64,000 nucleotides of DNA from Xanthostigma xanthostigma (lineage: Eukaryota; Arthropoda; Insecta; Raphidioptera; Raphidiidae): the NCBI GenBank assembly GCA_963575645.1, contig OY754465.1, positions 32,499,501 through 32,563,500 of the forward strand, in the 5' to 3' direction. Made by a program: the position numbers and the translations under genes. How positions within the stretch are numbered: the first letter of the stretch is position 1; the number at the start of each line of letters is the position of its first letter. Under the pieces are notes generated by a model that did no database searches, was not told the DNA's origin, and saw nothing but the letters and a program-made list of their open reading frames with translations. This document shows positions 21,835 to 32,269 of the stretch, piece after piece.

Positions 21835-23639
21835 TCTATGTATTTTTTGTATATGTATTGACTTATTCTACGCCAATTTTTTGGTATTTAATGAATTAAT
21901 TTTTATCTATCTTTCATCTATCTATTAAATATAGAAACAACTTGATGGATCAAGCTAAATCAAAAGAAAAATAACTGTAAATGGAAACTAATGCAAGAGG
22001 AATAAAATTATTGTCGTAGGTCTGTATCAAAATATCGTTTTTTGAAAACAATATGAAAATACATGCAAAAGGTTTTGCACGGGTACACTAGTTTCTTTTA
22101 AAATTCCAGCAACAACATAATATGTTTTGTCAGTAAATACAGTGTAGGAATCTAATTGAAACTGAAAACAATTTTTTCTCATCTGCGCCAGAAGGAAGGT
22201 GATGTTTTTCGAGTGTATGTATGTATATAATATGTACGTATGTTACTATGTATGCCTAAACGGCATGATGGATTTTAAGGTATGAGGTATGAGGTGTCGT
22301 GAGCTTCGTCTGCATTGTCGGGGTGACAGAGGATATAATATTTCAATATAATTTCATTTTTGTGTAGTTCGGTTTCTTGTTTTTTTCAAAAAAAAAATTT
22401 TTAACTCAGAACGGTAATTTGTAGAGCTATAAATATCCACATAAAGTTAAAAGCAGTTATCATTGATTTATTAGAATTTGTCACGTTGTACTTGAAGCAC
22501 CGTAATAAAATTCCTAGTATTATTAAAAAGATATAGAACAAATTGTATCTTTCCCCGTTCCCTAAGTTAGTTTAGGTTAAGCATGTCTGTTTTCGCTTGT
22601 GATCCGGATGTATTGCTATCTATCTCCTCAATTTCCAGATTGTATCAGATAGTAATCGTGCCGTCATCTCGCGCTCACGGATAGTTTAAGTTATTCTTCA
22701 AAATTTCATAATTTAACCCTAAATATTTGCATGTTTTGCGGTGTGATACTGATCGCAGTGCTCGGGCTAACAAACCGACTTATTCAGCAAGAGTGCGTTA
22801 CCGAAATATTGTGATCAAGGTCGCCGGACAAAGTGAATGTGATATTTAAGTTAAACAATAAAATTTAAAATAAAAAACTGTAGTCGCTAAGTGTTTTAAC
22901 TATTAAGAAGAATACTTCGTGGAAACGGAAAAAAAAGTTGTTGATATGTTTTTTCGGGGTTTTTCAAGTAGGAAGCACGAAAAGATGCTCGAACCTGAAA
23001 AATATCTTGAAAATTCCTAACTTACTTTGGACTATAATTCACAACAATTCTCAGCCATGTCTACTATCGAACTTCGGTTCACTTTCATTGTCCGACTTTG
23101 GAAATATTAATTAACTCTAATTGTTAACTTCGCTTGTAAGTACGGTGCAATAAGAAAAAGGTAATATGATTCTATTAATACTTCTTAATTACTTGGCTCT
23201 TTTAAAGTATTCGTCCTAGAAAGAACATTAAGTTCGTATTTTTTTTCTTTCCTTTAAATATTAATCCCCCTAAGGGAAATAGTTCTCATGATTTTTTTCC
23301 TGCCGGGTTCTTGCCCATATTTCATTTGTTTGCGCTCCTGCGAGTTTCTACTGCTTAGACATAAATTTTCTAATTCATGTAACTTAGAAATGTTTATATG
23401 GTACAATTAATTGTGTTTAATTAATTTATTTAAATAGAAAATATATTATGATACCACTACCGATATGTTTGATTTGAACGAAACACTTTCTCCGAATATG
23501 GGAAGGAGGTTGAGGAGTACAAGTCTCTGAATTCTTTGGGTCCACTATAATATCTGTGCTCATTAACCACTTCGATTATTCTGAGAAATCTGCCTTGTAT
23601 TGTTTTGTTTTCTTCCTCACAGGTGGGAATGGGTCTACG
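21835..23639. other. Non-coding, mostly single-copy
   Basis: No open frame with recognisable motifs. A GTATGTATGTA tract lies near 22215-22250. GC-richer DNA at 22600-22850 could be part of a LINE 5' UTR or a host exon, but nothing supports either. Confidence 0.35.
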
Positions 23640-23643
23640 CTAA

Positions 23644-24300
23644 ATGAAACTTCCACTGCAGTGCTATAAATTAGAGGATATTAGATATTATCGACCTATC
23701 TCATTGCTGTCAATTTTTTCAAAAATTTTAGAATCAGTTATGAAAAAACGATTTATTACTTTTTTAAATTCGATAAATTTCTTTAGCAAAAATCAATACG
23801 GATTTATCGAACAACGTAGCACAGAAAACGCATTACTTGGGTTCACAAAACGCTTGAATCATGGAGTAAATTTAAATCAAATAGTTGCATCTCTTTTTAT
23901 TGATATCTCAAAGGCTTTCGATACATTAAATCATAATATTTTCTTAGATAAATTGCATAGAGCCGATATTAGAGGTGTAGGTACCTTACGAGTGGTCTAC
24001 TAGTTGTTTAACAAAACGAACGTTACAAGTATAGGTAGCTAGTCAATTCAGCGATGTGTCTGTCCTTAAAAACGGTATACCGTAGGGCTCTGTATTAGGC
24101 TCAGTTTTATTCCTGATAAAATATGTCAACAGTCTATGTGACATGAAGCTCAAGGGTATTCTTACAGCATTTGCCGATGATGTAGTTCTAAGCTATTCAA
24201 CTGGGATCAAACACTTTTGGAACTGCAACTAGATCTCAATATTCTTAGTGAATGGTTTCACCACCACTATTTAAAACTTTGCCACAAATCAAAATAGTTG
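23644..24300 (+). pseudogene. CR1-like reverse transcriptase, N-terminal and catalytic part
   Basis: Reads YRPISLLSIFSKILESVM, NQYGFIEQRSTENALLG and LFIDISKAFDTLNHNIFLDK (RT block with D of DISKAFD), then after frame disruption GIP*GSVLGSVLF and a FADD box (TAFADDVVLSY) near 24170-24200, and LNILSEWFHHHYLKL. The Gln codon of GIPQGS is a stop (TAG). Coding similarity ends near 24290 and resumes at 25549 with the next RT block, so this and 25549-26250 appear to be two halves of one element. Confidence 0.75.
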
Positions 24301-24442
24301 GCAAAACCAAAAGTTCACATCCCGCAAGTTTTCCACTGTGTGATAAAAAAACAATTGAAAAAATATTCTTAAAAAAATGAAAAAGATTTAAAAATTTAAA
24401 GAAATAAATAATTAAAAATTGAAAAAATATTTTTTTAAGTTT

Positions 24443-24490
24443 GACTCTAGTCTATGTATTTTTGGACACAACTATACATAGACTAGAGTC
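24443..24490. repeat. Snap-back inverted repeat 1
   Basis: 16-bp arms GACTCTAGTCTATGTA / TACATAGACTAGAGTC with a 16-nt loop, at the start of the recognisable PLE sequence. Confidence 0.9.
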
Positions 24491-24933
24491 CGGGGACTTA
24501 AAAACTAACTGGTTTATGAAACCTACGCATTCAGGCAGGATATTAAATTATTTATCAAATCATCCTAGCAACCAAAAACTGAGTGTCATAAAAGGTATGA
24601 TACATAGGATTATAAAACTCAGCCATCCGGATTTTCAAGAATCAAACTTTTGCAAACTACAATACTTACTTCAAAGGAACAATTACCCACTTAGAGTGAT
24701 CACTAATTGCTTTAAAAATTTGCATAACAATAATGAGCAAGGATCCAACAACAATAGTAATAACAAAACGTATATCAAATTTCCTTTCATCGACAAACTA
24801 TCGAGTAAAATAAATTAACATTTCCGTGATACCAACATTCAATTAGTATTTTACAACTTACAACAGTTAAGTCACATTTACACGAAGTTGAAGGATAAAA
24901 TTCCTATTTTAGATCGGTCAAATGTAGTATATA

Positions 24934-24986
24934 AAATCCCTTGTGATTGTGGTGTGTATAGCACACACCACAATCACAAGGGATTT
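24934..24986. repeat. Snap-back inverted repeat 2, within GIY-YIG
   Basis: 23-bp perfect arms, 24934-24956 and 24964-24986, loop TATAGCA. Left arm is PLE coding sequence (KIPCDCG); right arm lies in a 32-bp insertion between the codons for GVY and IGQT, so the right arm is the added copy. Confidence 0.9.
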
Positions 24987-25523
24987 TTTTTATTGGCCAA
25001 ACAAAACAAAAACTACGTAATAGACTTTACCAGCGTAAGAAAGACTGTAAGGACCTTGATAAATTAAAGGATACAAATAGCTTACCCTCAGATGAAAACA
25101 ATATATAGACAAAAAACTGCATTGGCACATCATTTGAACAAGTCACAATTTTAGATGAAGAACCGAACTGGAGAAAACGAAATGTAAGTGAGATGATCAC
25201 ATTTTACTGAATTTAAATACGGTTCTGGTCTTATAGTAAACAAAGTGAATAAAATATAACCCAAGGCAATCCGACCAAAATTGCGATCTGTAGAGTCGTG
25301 ACGTACATACGTACAGACCAACCGACAACTGCTGTTTGTGATTTTCAATTACAATTTTAATAGTATTTGTGAAGTCGGATTGATTTAAAAATGGTTCTGT
25401 TTTATAGATCATAATCTCCTCTTTTCAAAAAGCTTCAATTTGAATGGATTTCGTGTGAAATTAACTTAGATATAACTTCTTATATGAACGAAAGTCAGCT
25501 CTGATGCACAAAGCGATAATAAA

Positions 25524-25552
25524 GCACATACCGCTAGTTTAGCGGTATGTGC
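25524..25552. repeat. Snap-back inverted repeat 3
   Basis: 13-bp arms GCACATACCGCTA / TAGCGGTATGTGC with a 3-nt loop, right where LINE coding similarity resumes. Confidence 0.9.
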
Positions 25553-26250
25553 AATACCTTATATTTGATTTGGATGACTCTTTAACAAATCATACAAGAA
25601 TAACGTATAATTCTATTAAATGTGCTAGAAACTGCTCGAAAACCAACGGAATTCATTTAGAAAAAGTAAATAGATATAAATATTTAGGAATTCATGTTGA
25701 TGCTAAGTTGAACTGGAAAGACCATGTCTCCGATTTGACCAAATCTCTAAGATATGCACTTTTAAATTTCATTTTTTAAGATCTTGATGTCCCAAAGATA
25801 TGCTTGTGAACATCTATTATGCAATAGTTCATTCCAAAATTAGTTACGGATTAGAATGCTGGGGTGGTACCTACCTTAATACTTTTAAATCTGTCAGTAT
25901 ATTACCAAAGAAAATAATAGGTACGTAGAGTTCTTTTTAAAAAAATCTTACGAATATAGTTTTCCATTATTTCTACAACTGCATGTATTACCAATAAGAA
26001 ATTTATATGGATATAAAATTGTTATAAAATGTTATGAAAACATTTGTAATATCAGTTGTATGCATACAAATTATAGCTTAAGAAAAATAAATGTGTTCCT
26101 AGGCCGCATAAGTCAATATTTAAAAGATCCTTTATATATACAGCTCCAAATATTTTTAATATGTTGCGAGTAAATGTAAAATTTTCCGAAAATAAAGTTA
26201 AGGAATGGTTATTATCGCATAATTCTATTGAAATGCTATTCTTCACAGTT
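25549..26250 (+). pseudogene. CR1-like reverse transcriptase, C-terminal part
   Basis: Reads YLIFDLDDS, NRYKYLGIHVDAKLNWKDHV and LTKSLRYALLNF, then after a frame change MLVNIYYAIVHSKISYGLEC (RT thumb, with the I.SYG..CWG signature), and further on LQLHVLPIRNLYGYKIVI with CYENI. YKYLGI.VD..L.WKDH is the block expected after the FADD box and the LNILSEWF segment, which is where the upstream half (23644-24300) ends. The two halves flank the PLE. Confidence 0.75.
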
Positions 26251-26729
26251 TAATGAGTACTAATCAGCTATGAACCTGTATAAATTATGACTTTAGCCTT
26301 AAAACATATTAGGTATTTTTAAAGTACTAATTTAATTATTCATTTAAACATCCAAATTCATAATATGCAAGCCATACTATAGGTTTAGTAACTATATTAT
26401 TTATTGTTTACAACGAGCAGTCTCGACCCTTTTTTTGATCGCCCAACTAATACAGGAATACCTAAAGTAGCGCTGTATTGTCTCTCTGTGTAAACTGATA
26501 ATGATTTTTTTTAGTACTGTATTTTATGAAACAAAAAAAGACGAGAGGTGTCGTGGAACACCCGGTTGGAACGAAGTTCTTTTCGCTATTAATTATTATG
26601 TGTCACAAAATTTTTTTACTAATTTGTCTGACAAATTATTCGAAATTTTTATTTATAATATAATCTGATTATTAAACAAAAATTAATCGGTGTGATTTGC
26701 AACTCTAAAAAAATAAAAATAACATTTGT

Positions 26730-26801
26730 TGCGCATCGGGAATCGAATCCGGGACACCCGAATGGCAGATGAGTATTCTACCACTGAACCATAGACCTTG
26801 C
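26730..26801 (-). tRNA. tRNA-Gly(GCC)-like, probably pseudogene or SINE head
   Basis: Minus strand: A box TGGTTCAGTGG, anticodon loop CTGCCAT (anticodon GCC), B box GGATTCGATTCCC. Overall 72 nt and aligned to tRNA-Gly along its length. Anticodon and T stems each have two mismatches and the acceptor stem does not pair (GCAAGGT against TGCGCA), so function is unlikely. No tRNA-derived tail or target duplication was identified. Confidence 0.5.
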
Positions 26802-26847
26802 CTAGATATCTTTATTTATATAGGTTTAATAACAAATCGTGAAGTAA

Positions 26848-27200
26848 AAAGACGTTGCATTTCACAAAATATTAATGTTAAAAAAACCAACTAATATTTG
26901 AAATGGCATCCGTTTTTGAACAAATGCAATCTTTTTATTTTAAGACAGAACATACGCAATCTTATGTCCATAACATACTGTGTAACAGAAAAGGATAACC
27001 GATCCGCGTGCGTGATGTTTTAGGCAAAATCGAATTTGTACAGTGTATATTTCTGCCTTTTTATGTAAAGAAAAACTATTTGCGCGAATTATGTTATACG
27101 AAATCTATGTAAAATGTTCTCCTCTTTCGTTTAAAACAGGTTTCGAAGCGATCTGATTTAAATTGAGCGAATTATAAGCCAAAAACTTTTTTGTTTTCAA
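26848..27200 (+). repeat. Partial module B plus Helitron-like module
   Basis: GACGTTGCATTTCACAAAAT and CGTTTTTGAACAAATGCAA mark module B at 26848-26950. 27090-27180 carries ATGTTCTCCTCTTTCGTTT and GATCTGATTTAAATTGAGCG, also seen near 6.38, 8.50, 12.20, 14.34, 18.68 and 44.40 kb. These two modules co-occur in A1 and A2. Confidence 0.6.
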
Positions 27201-28745
27201 TTTGCTCCCATCTGGGACCAAAATTCAAAAATCCGACTCCGTTAGGATCTGTCCCATGCCCCTATATTATAAGTGTGCCAAATTTAAACTTTCTATGCCT
27301 AAGGACAGACATACAATAGATAATTATACATATAGATTTTTCTTTACGTTTTTTTACGCTTTTTTCGTACACTTCTTTCTTATATTTTTTTTCCTAGCCC
27401 TCTCCATTTATATCTATAACGTCCCATAAAGAACTTCGTTCCAATATAATTTTTTTTATATCTATTCTATTAATTCACAGGAGCGAAGGGTAAATTGTTT
27501 AAATATGTTGACTTTCCTTATGTCTTTATAGTTTACACTTTGTATTAATTAATATTTGTTTATTTGTTTCAGGTGAGTCAATTGAAATTCGTCTTTGTCG
27601 AGTAAGTTAATTTCTAAAATTATTTTTTATTACCTTTCAATAATAATACCAAAAACGTTTTGATAATACACACTTGCCGCGGCTGCAAACAAACATCATC
27701 GCTCATGACGGCATTTTTTTAAACTATTTTGTACTCCTTTCTATCCTTAAATCTCGTATACAAACAGAGCGGTCCATGGGTTGCTCATAACCGGCTCATA
27801 AAAAAAATCAATGTTCAAGCCTATACGTGAACCGATATTATTCGCAACCAAAACCATGACGCAATTCAGGCCGAATTGGTTTGACAAAAAAGTAACATAG
27901 GTACTTGCGATGTCTTTTTTCCATTCAAACTAACACTAAACATCAATTTGTGCTCGCCGAAGAAACCGTCTACAAGCGACTCACAATGAGCGACTCAAGG
28001 TCGGCTCGAAGTGCGCTCAGAATCCTGTTCACACTGGCGACACTAGTTAGAATAGTATCGTTTAGAGAACATAGTAGCGTCATTTCTGTGCACAAACGAA
28101 TTTCGGATCAGCTTGGTCTATGTTTTCTAACAAGAAGGTTCTATAATTACGGTCAGTTAATATTGTTCGTCGCTAGTCGAGGCGCACCATTGACAGTACA
28201 GATTGCCACTGAAATTGCAAATCACGCCGCTACTGATCGCTTTTCCCACTCTTCTCACTACACATATTTCCCACTATTTTCTCTGAAAGATATTACTGTA
28301 TGTGTGCAAGTCTATATGCGGCTTAATTTGGACATGGCACTGTAAAAAAGCAATAATTTTTCGTTTGTGTTCCAAATTACTAACAGTATTTCAAATATAG
28401 GTACGCTGCACTTACTCCAACAAATAATGTGTACTGAAAAGAATGTATGTTTTATTCTTTTTAAGTTTGTAATACGAATACAATTCACGATACATTTGAC
28501 CTTCCCCTTGGCCTGTTACTACTTATCTTTTCTTTTCTCCTTTCTTCCAATGTAGCTCTACCTACACGACGCATCTCAGAGCAATAAATTTCACGCACTA
28601 GTGTTTACCATGCCTATTTTCCGTGCTTCTCTGTCGATTTGATCTGATCTATACTGAGTCTACATATGTATAATAAAACATATAATGTATGTCTGCGTCT
28701 CTATATTGGGTTTTTACGGAGTGTAACATTGAGCATTTCGTGACT
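27201..28745. other. Anonymous stretch with a 146-codon open frame
   Basis: An open frame at 27905-28345 (+) of 146 codons is the longest without known motifs. The surrounding DNA is GC-richer than average, which lengthens chance frames, and no homology, signal peptide or domain is recognisable. Left unassigned. Confidence 0.3.
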
Positions 28746-29761
28746 TAAAGGTCTCTGCCCACTACACCGTACCATAATATGAACGTAATAGGAACGTGTC
28801 GGGCAAAAAAATATTCTTTCTATGAAATCATATGAAACAATGCCCACTACACCGTTCCGTAACGGACCAACACCGTACCGTGCCATGACCGGACCGTCAA
28901 CTAATCCCCGGCTAGAATATTTTGCCGGTGCCGATGCCCTCCGTGCATGGCACGCGACGTTGACCAGTCGGGTATACTACGGGTTATAACCGCGTATGCT
29001 ACGGGTTATAGCCGCGTATCATTTTCAATTTTTTTTTCAGCAATTCATTGAATTGGTATGTGTGGCCATTAAAGTATTACGTAGGTAAGCACTAAAGATA
29101 GGGGGAGGGGGTCTTTGCTTAGCTTATTTTTAATGACATGACGGACGGGGGGGTCTAGATGGTGATTACGTCAGCAATATTTATTTATATACTTTTTCTG
29201 ATTTTTTTGCAAAATTTAATGGATTATTATATAGCAACACTACTTGTCTATGCTCGAAAGCAAAAAACATGTTCAGGGATTTCCTAAAAAAATTAAAAAA
29301 AAAATATTTCCCCCTTCAAAAGATTGTCACTGAAAAGGGTAAATAAACGAAATTTTGAGATTGACTCCAATTTAATTACTATCACTTTTCAAGTATATCA
29401 AATTGGTGCCGACTTAAAAACTTTGTTATTTTACCCTATTTGTTTTTTTTTTGAAGGCGGTTACATTTTTTTAAAAAGATTTTTATTTTGAAGTTTTTAG
29501 TGTACAATAGCCATACCTATTTGATTTTTTAAAAAAATTGACAACACTTCAAGGCGTCCACGCAACAATATGCAAAAATGACATCTTCGGTGCTGCATAA
29601 TATTGAATGGATACCGAACGGGCGTCGCGTTGCATACGGGTATATCATACGGGCATAGGACGGCGTCGATCCGTTGCAGTGTGCATAGTAGTGCCTTTTC
29701 GTGCCTGATACGTTCCTATTACGTTCATGGTATGGTACGGTGTAGTGGGCAGACACCTTTA
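28746..29761. mobile_element. TIR element, about 1 kb
   Basis: Left end TTAAAGGTCTCTGCCCACTA and right end TAGTGGGCAGACACCTTTA are inverted. Similarity continues inward for about 60 bp (CACCGTACCAT, ATGAACGTAATAGGAACGT). The interior has GGGGGAGGGGG-rich DNA and no transposase, so non-autonomous. A family A copy begins 12 bp past its right end. Confidence 0.75.
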
Positions 29762-29772
29762 GTCTCTTCAAA

Positions 29773-29972
29773 AAAAATTGGTTGTCTGTAAAGTCGGTTT
29801 ACGGACGATAGTTTTACGTGATAACGTATTCCGCTCGAATATCATATTTAATAATACATTACTGCGCTCTCTCTTGCACGCACAGGGTCAGGCGGAATGT
29901 TACGGAACGTTACACATTTTCGTGCGTGCAGCTGGTGTTTCATCAATTTATAAGACGTTATCACGTCAAAAA
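29773..29972 (-). mobile_element. Family A element, minimal 200-bp copy A3
   Basis: AATTGGTTGTCTGTAAAG, TCGGTTTACGGACGATAG at left and AGACGTTATCACGTCAAAAA at right, inverted in orientation to A1. Middle: TTGCACGCACAGGGTCAGGC and GTGTTTCATCAATTTATAAG. AAAAA at both edges fits insertion into an A-run. This is the shortest complete copy and contains only terminal regions. Confidence 0.75.
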
Positions 29973-30000
29973 CTTTTTTTTTAAAACCTCTCTTGACGTC

Positions 30001-30540
30001 AAAAACTTAGTCTCCCATCTTTAGAAGTTCGCCATATTGGATTTAAACTAAAGTCATTTTATTTTTCGAGTTATTCTCAGCAAGCCCTTTCATTTGATAC
30101 CCATATTGTAGGAAAGCATAATAAAATTAGTCCGCCATCTTTAGAAGTCCTCCATATTGGATTTAGAGTGACGTCACTATATTTTTCGAGTTATTCTCAG
30201 CAAGCCCTTTCATTTGATATCCATATTGTAGGAAAGCATAATAAAATTAGTCCGCCATCTTTAGAAGTCCGCCATATTGGATTTAGAGTGTCGTCACTTT
30301 AATATTCGAGTTATTCTCAGCAAGCCCTTTCATTTGATACCCATATTGTAGGAAAGCATAATAAAATTAGTCCGCCATCTTTAGAAGTCCGCCATATTGG
30401 ATTTAGAGTGACGTCACTGTATTTTTCGAATTATTCTCAGCAAGCCCTTTCATTTGATACCCATATTGTAGGAAAGCATAATAAAATTTGTCCGCCATCT
30501 TTAGAAGTCCGCCATATTGGATTTAGAGTGACGTCACACA
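30001..30540 (+). repeat. 120-bp tandem repeat, about 4.5 units
   Basis: TCCGCCATCTTTAGAAGTCC, GCCATATTGGATTTAGAGTG and CAAGCCCTTTCATTTGATAC recur at exactly 120-bp spacing. Units 2-5 are nearly identical; unit 1 is more diverged. A related pair with CAGCTAACCATGCATTGTCA follows to about 30750. Confidence 0.9.
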
Positions 30541-30753
30541 GCTAACCATGCATTGTCATTCAAACTAAACCTGTATACAAATTTTCATCTCAATCGGTTG
30601 ATGATATCTGCTTCAAAATTACCGAAGGCATTTCCGCCATCTTTAGAAGTCCGCCATATTGGATTTAGAGTGACGTCATACAGCTAACCATGCATTGTCA
30701 TTCAAACTAAACGTGTATACAAATTTTCATCTCAATCGGTTGATGATATCTGC

Positions 30754-30942
30754 CGCTCGAATATCATATTTAAGTCAGGCGGAACGTGACACATTTCGGA
30801 ACGGGACAGATTTTGGAACGGTACAGATTTCGGAACGGGACAGATTCGGAACGTGACACTTTTTCGTACATGCAGCCGGTGTTTTATCAATTTATAAGAT
30901 TGGTGTTTCATCAATTTATAAGACGTTATCACGTCAAAAAAA
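30754..30942 (-). mobile_element. Family A element, truncated copy A5
   Basis: CTCGAATATCATATTTAA joins internal family A sequence; right end AGACGTTATCACGTCAAAAA is present. The GGTTGTCTGTAAAG end is missing. It contains a short run of GGAACGGGACAGATT variants. Confidence 0.65.
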
Positions 30943-32269
30943 AAATAAATAAATAAAATAAGTTTTAAAACAAACTTTTTTTCGAAGACAAAAATATTGT
31001 ATGTCGCATGGTGAGAGGAACGGACCATTTTTGGTAGAAATTACGGAAGAGTTATGGAAATTACGATGACGAAGGAACTAGTTATGTAAATTAGATCCTT
31101 ATAAAAAAATTGCATTGTCATCGGAGCTATACGTATGTGTACAAAGTTTCAAGTGAATTAAAATTGTATTTAAAGGTTATACCCTAACAGGCCTTGTGCT
31201 CTGAAAGGATACATTCACAAAAAAAAATGCTTTTTGATAGAAACTATACCATATCCTGTGCGAATGTGAAGTCCTGAATCGCCGAAACATAGCAGGTTAT
31301 TTATAAGGATTTATAAGGATGGAAGACTATATTAACCAATCAGTTAACTGTTTGTGCGGATAAATACAAGGAAAGAGAATCTGAATTGACTGAGTTTGGG
31401 AGATAGCACAATGAGCCCATGAAGCTACAATTTTTCCAGCGAAAGGACGGCTCCCAAACAAAATAAAAGTGAAGTTCATAAAACGTTTTGAAAACCAAAC
31501 AACCCGTCTACTGTCTATTGCTAGGCAAGTCTGTTGGGTAAACAAATAAAGAAATAGTTTTTTTTTAAGATTACACCGGTACAACACTTTTTGTGTCATT
31601 GTGTAAATCGTAGAACATATTATAGGGATATGCATTTTATCGTGTAGACACATCTCTATATTAGGGCTGTCGTATTGTAAACGGAGCCAGTTACATGACT
31701 GTTCCCCAAGTTAATCCAATTTATTTATTTATACGATATCAATCTTCACTGCCACTGACAATAATCTATGTGTTTATCAGCCTGTCGTCGCGTGAGGTCT
31801 GAGATACGACTATATTTTTACTTGTATTAGGACGTTATTCTGAATCTAATAATGTCACAATTTTTTCTCAATTTATTTTAAAAAAATCAACTCGTTTTAG
31901 TGAATATTCTTTATTAACGACGCGAACGTAGGGCTGAGGTACCGCGGATTTTGAATAGTTAATACATACTTAAAAAGAAAAATTCGACCAATACGAACAT
32001 AATAAAAAAAAATCCTGCCGATTGGGCGACGGCCCATTCCAACTTGAAAAATATTGACATTTGATATAGTATGATACATAATGAAAATAAAACTTCTGTT
32101 TTTGCATATACGGTGATGCGGGTTACGTCTACTATTAAATATTATGATTATTTACTATTCGTCTGCATGGTTACTAACATAATATGTTTTACGTCATGTA
32201 AAAATTAACCAAAGCATTCTTAATTAATTTCTTCTGACAGATCTACAAAACAAAAGAACAGCAGAGTTT
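30943..32269. other. Non-coding stretch
   Basis: No recognisable protein. Open frames at 31327-31653 and elsewhere on the minus strand show no motif. From about 32060 the sequence resembles 7100-7400 and 50400-50640, the leader that precedes the GCGCATGCGC array. Confidence 0.4.

Larger units (their letters stand above)
24441..25195 (+). pseudogene. Penelope-like element RT end and GIY-YIG endonuclease
   Basis: Residues 22-33 of the first open frame read TNWFMKPTHSGR, followed by LNYLSNHP and VIKGMIHRIIKLS: the PLE RT thumb signature (TxWYRKPTxSGR, then HP..HK...K). After one in-frame stop near 24817 the same frame gives NIQLVFYNLQQL and VVYKIPCDCGVY; IGQTKQKLRNRLYQRKKDC resumes at 24992, then ALAHHLNKSQ, and ILDEEPNWRKRNVSEMI in another frame near 25150. 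The CDCGVY / IGQT pair is the GIY-YIG start. A 32-bp palindromic insertion splits it, and the RT palm is missing. Confidence 0.8.

Noticed and set aside
26730..26801. Functional tRNA-Gly gene
   Set aside because: The acceptor stem does not pair and the anticodon and T stems have mismatches.
27905..28345. 146-codon open frame as a host gene
   Set aside because: No recognisable domain, no splice or start context that stands out, and local GC content makes chance open frames longer. Left as unassigned sequence.
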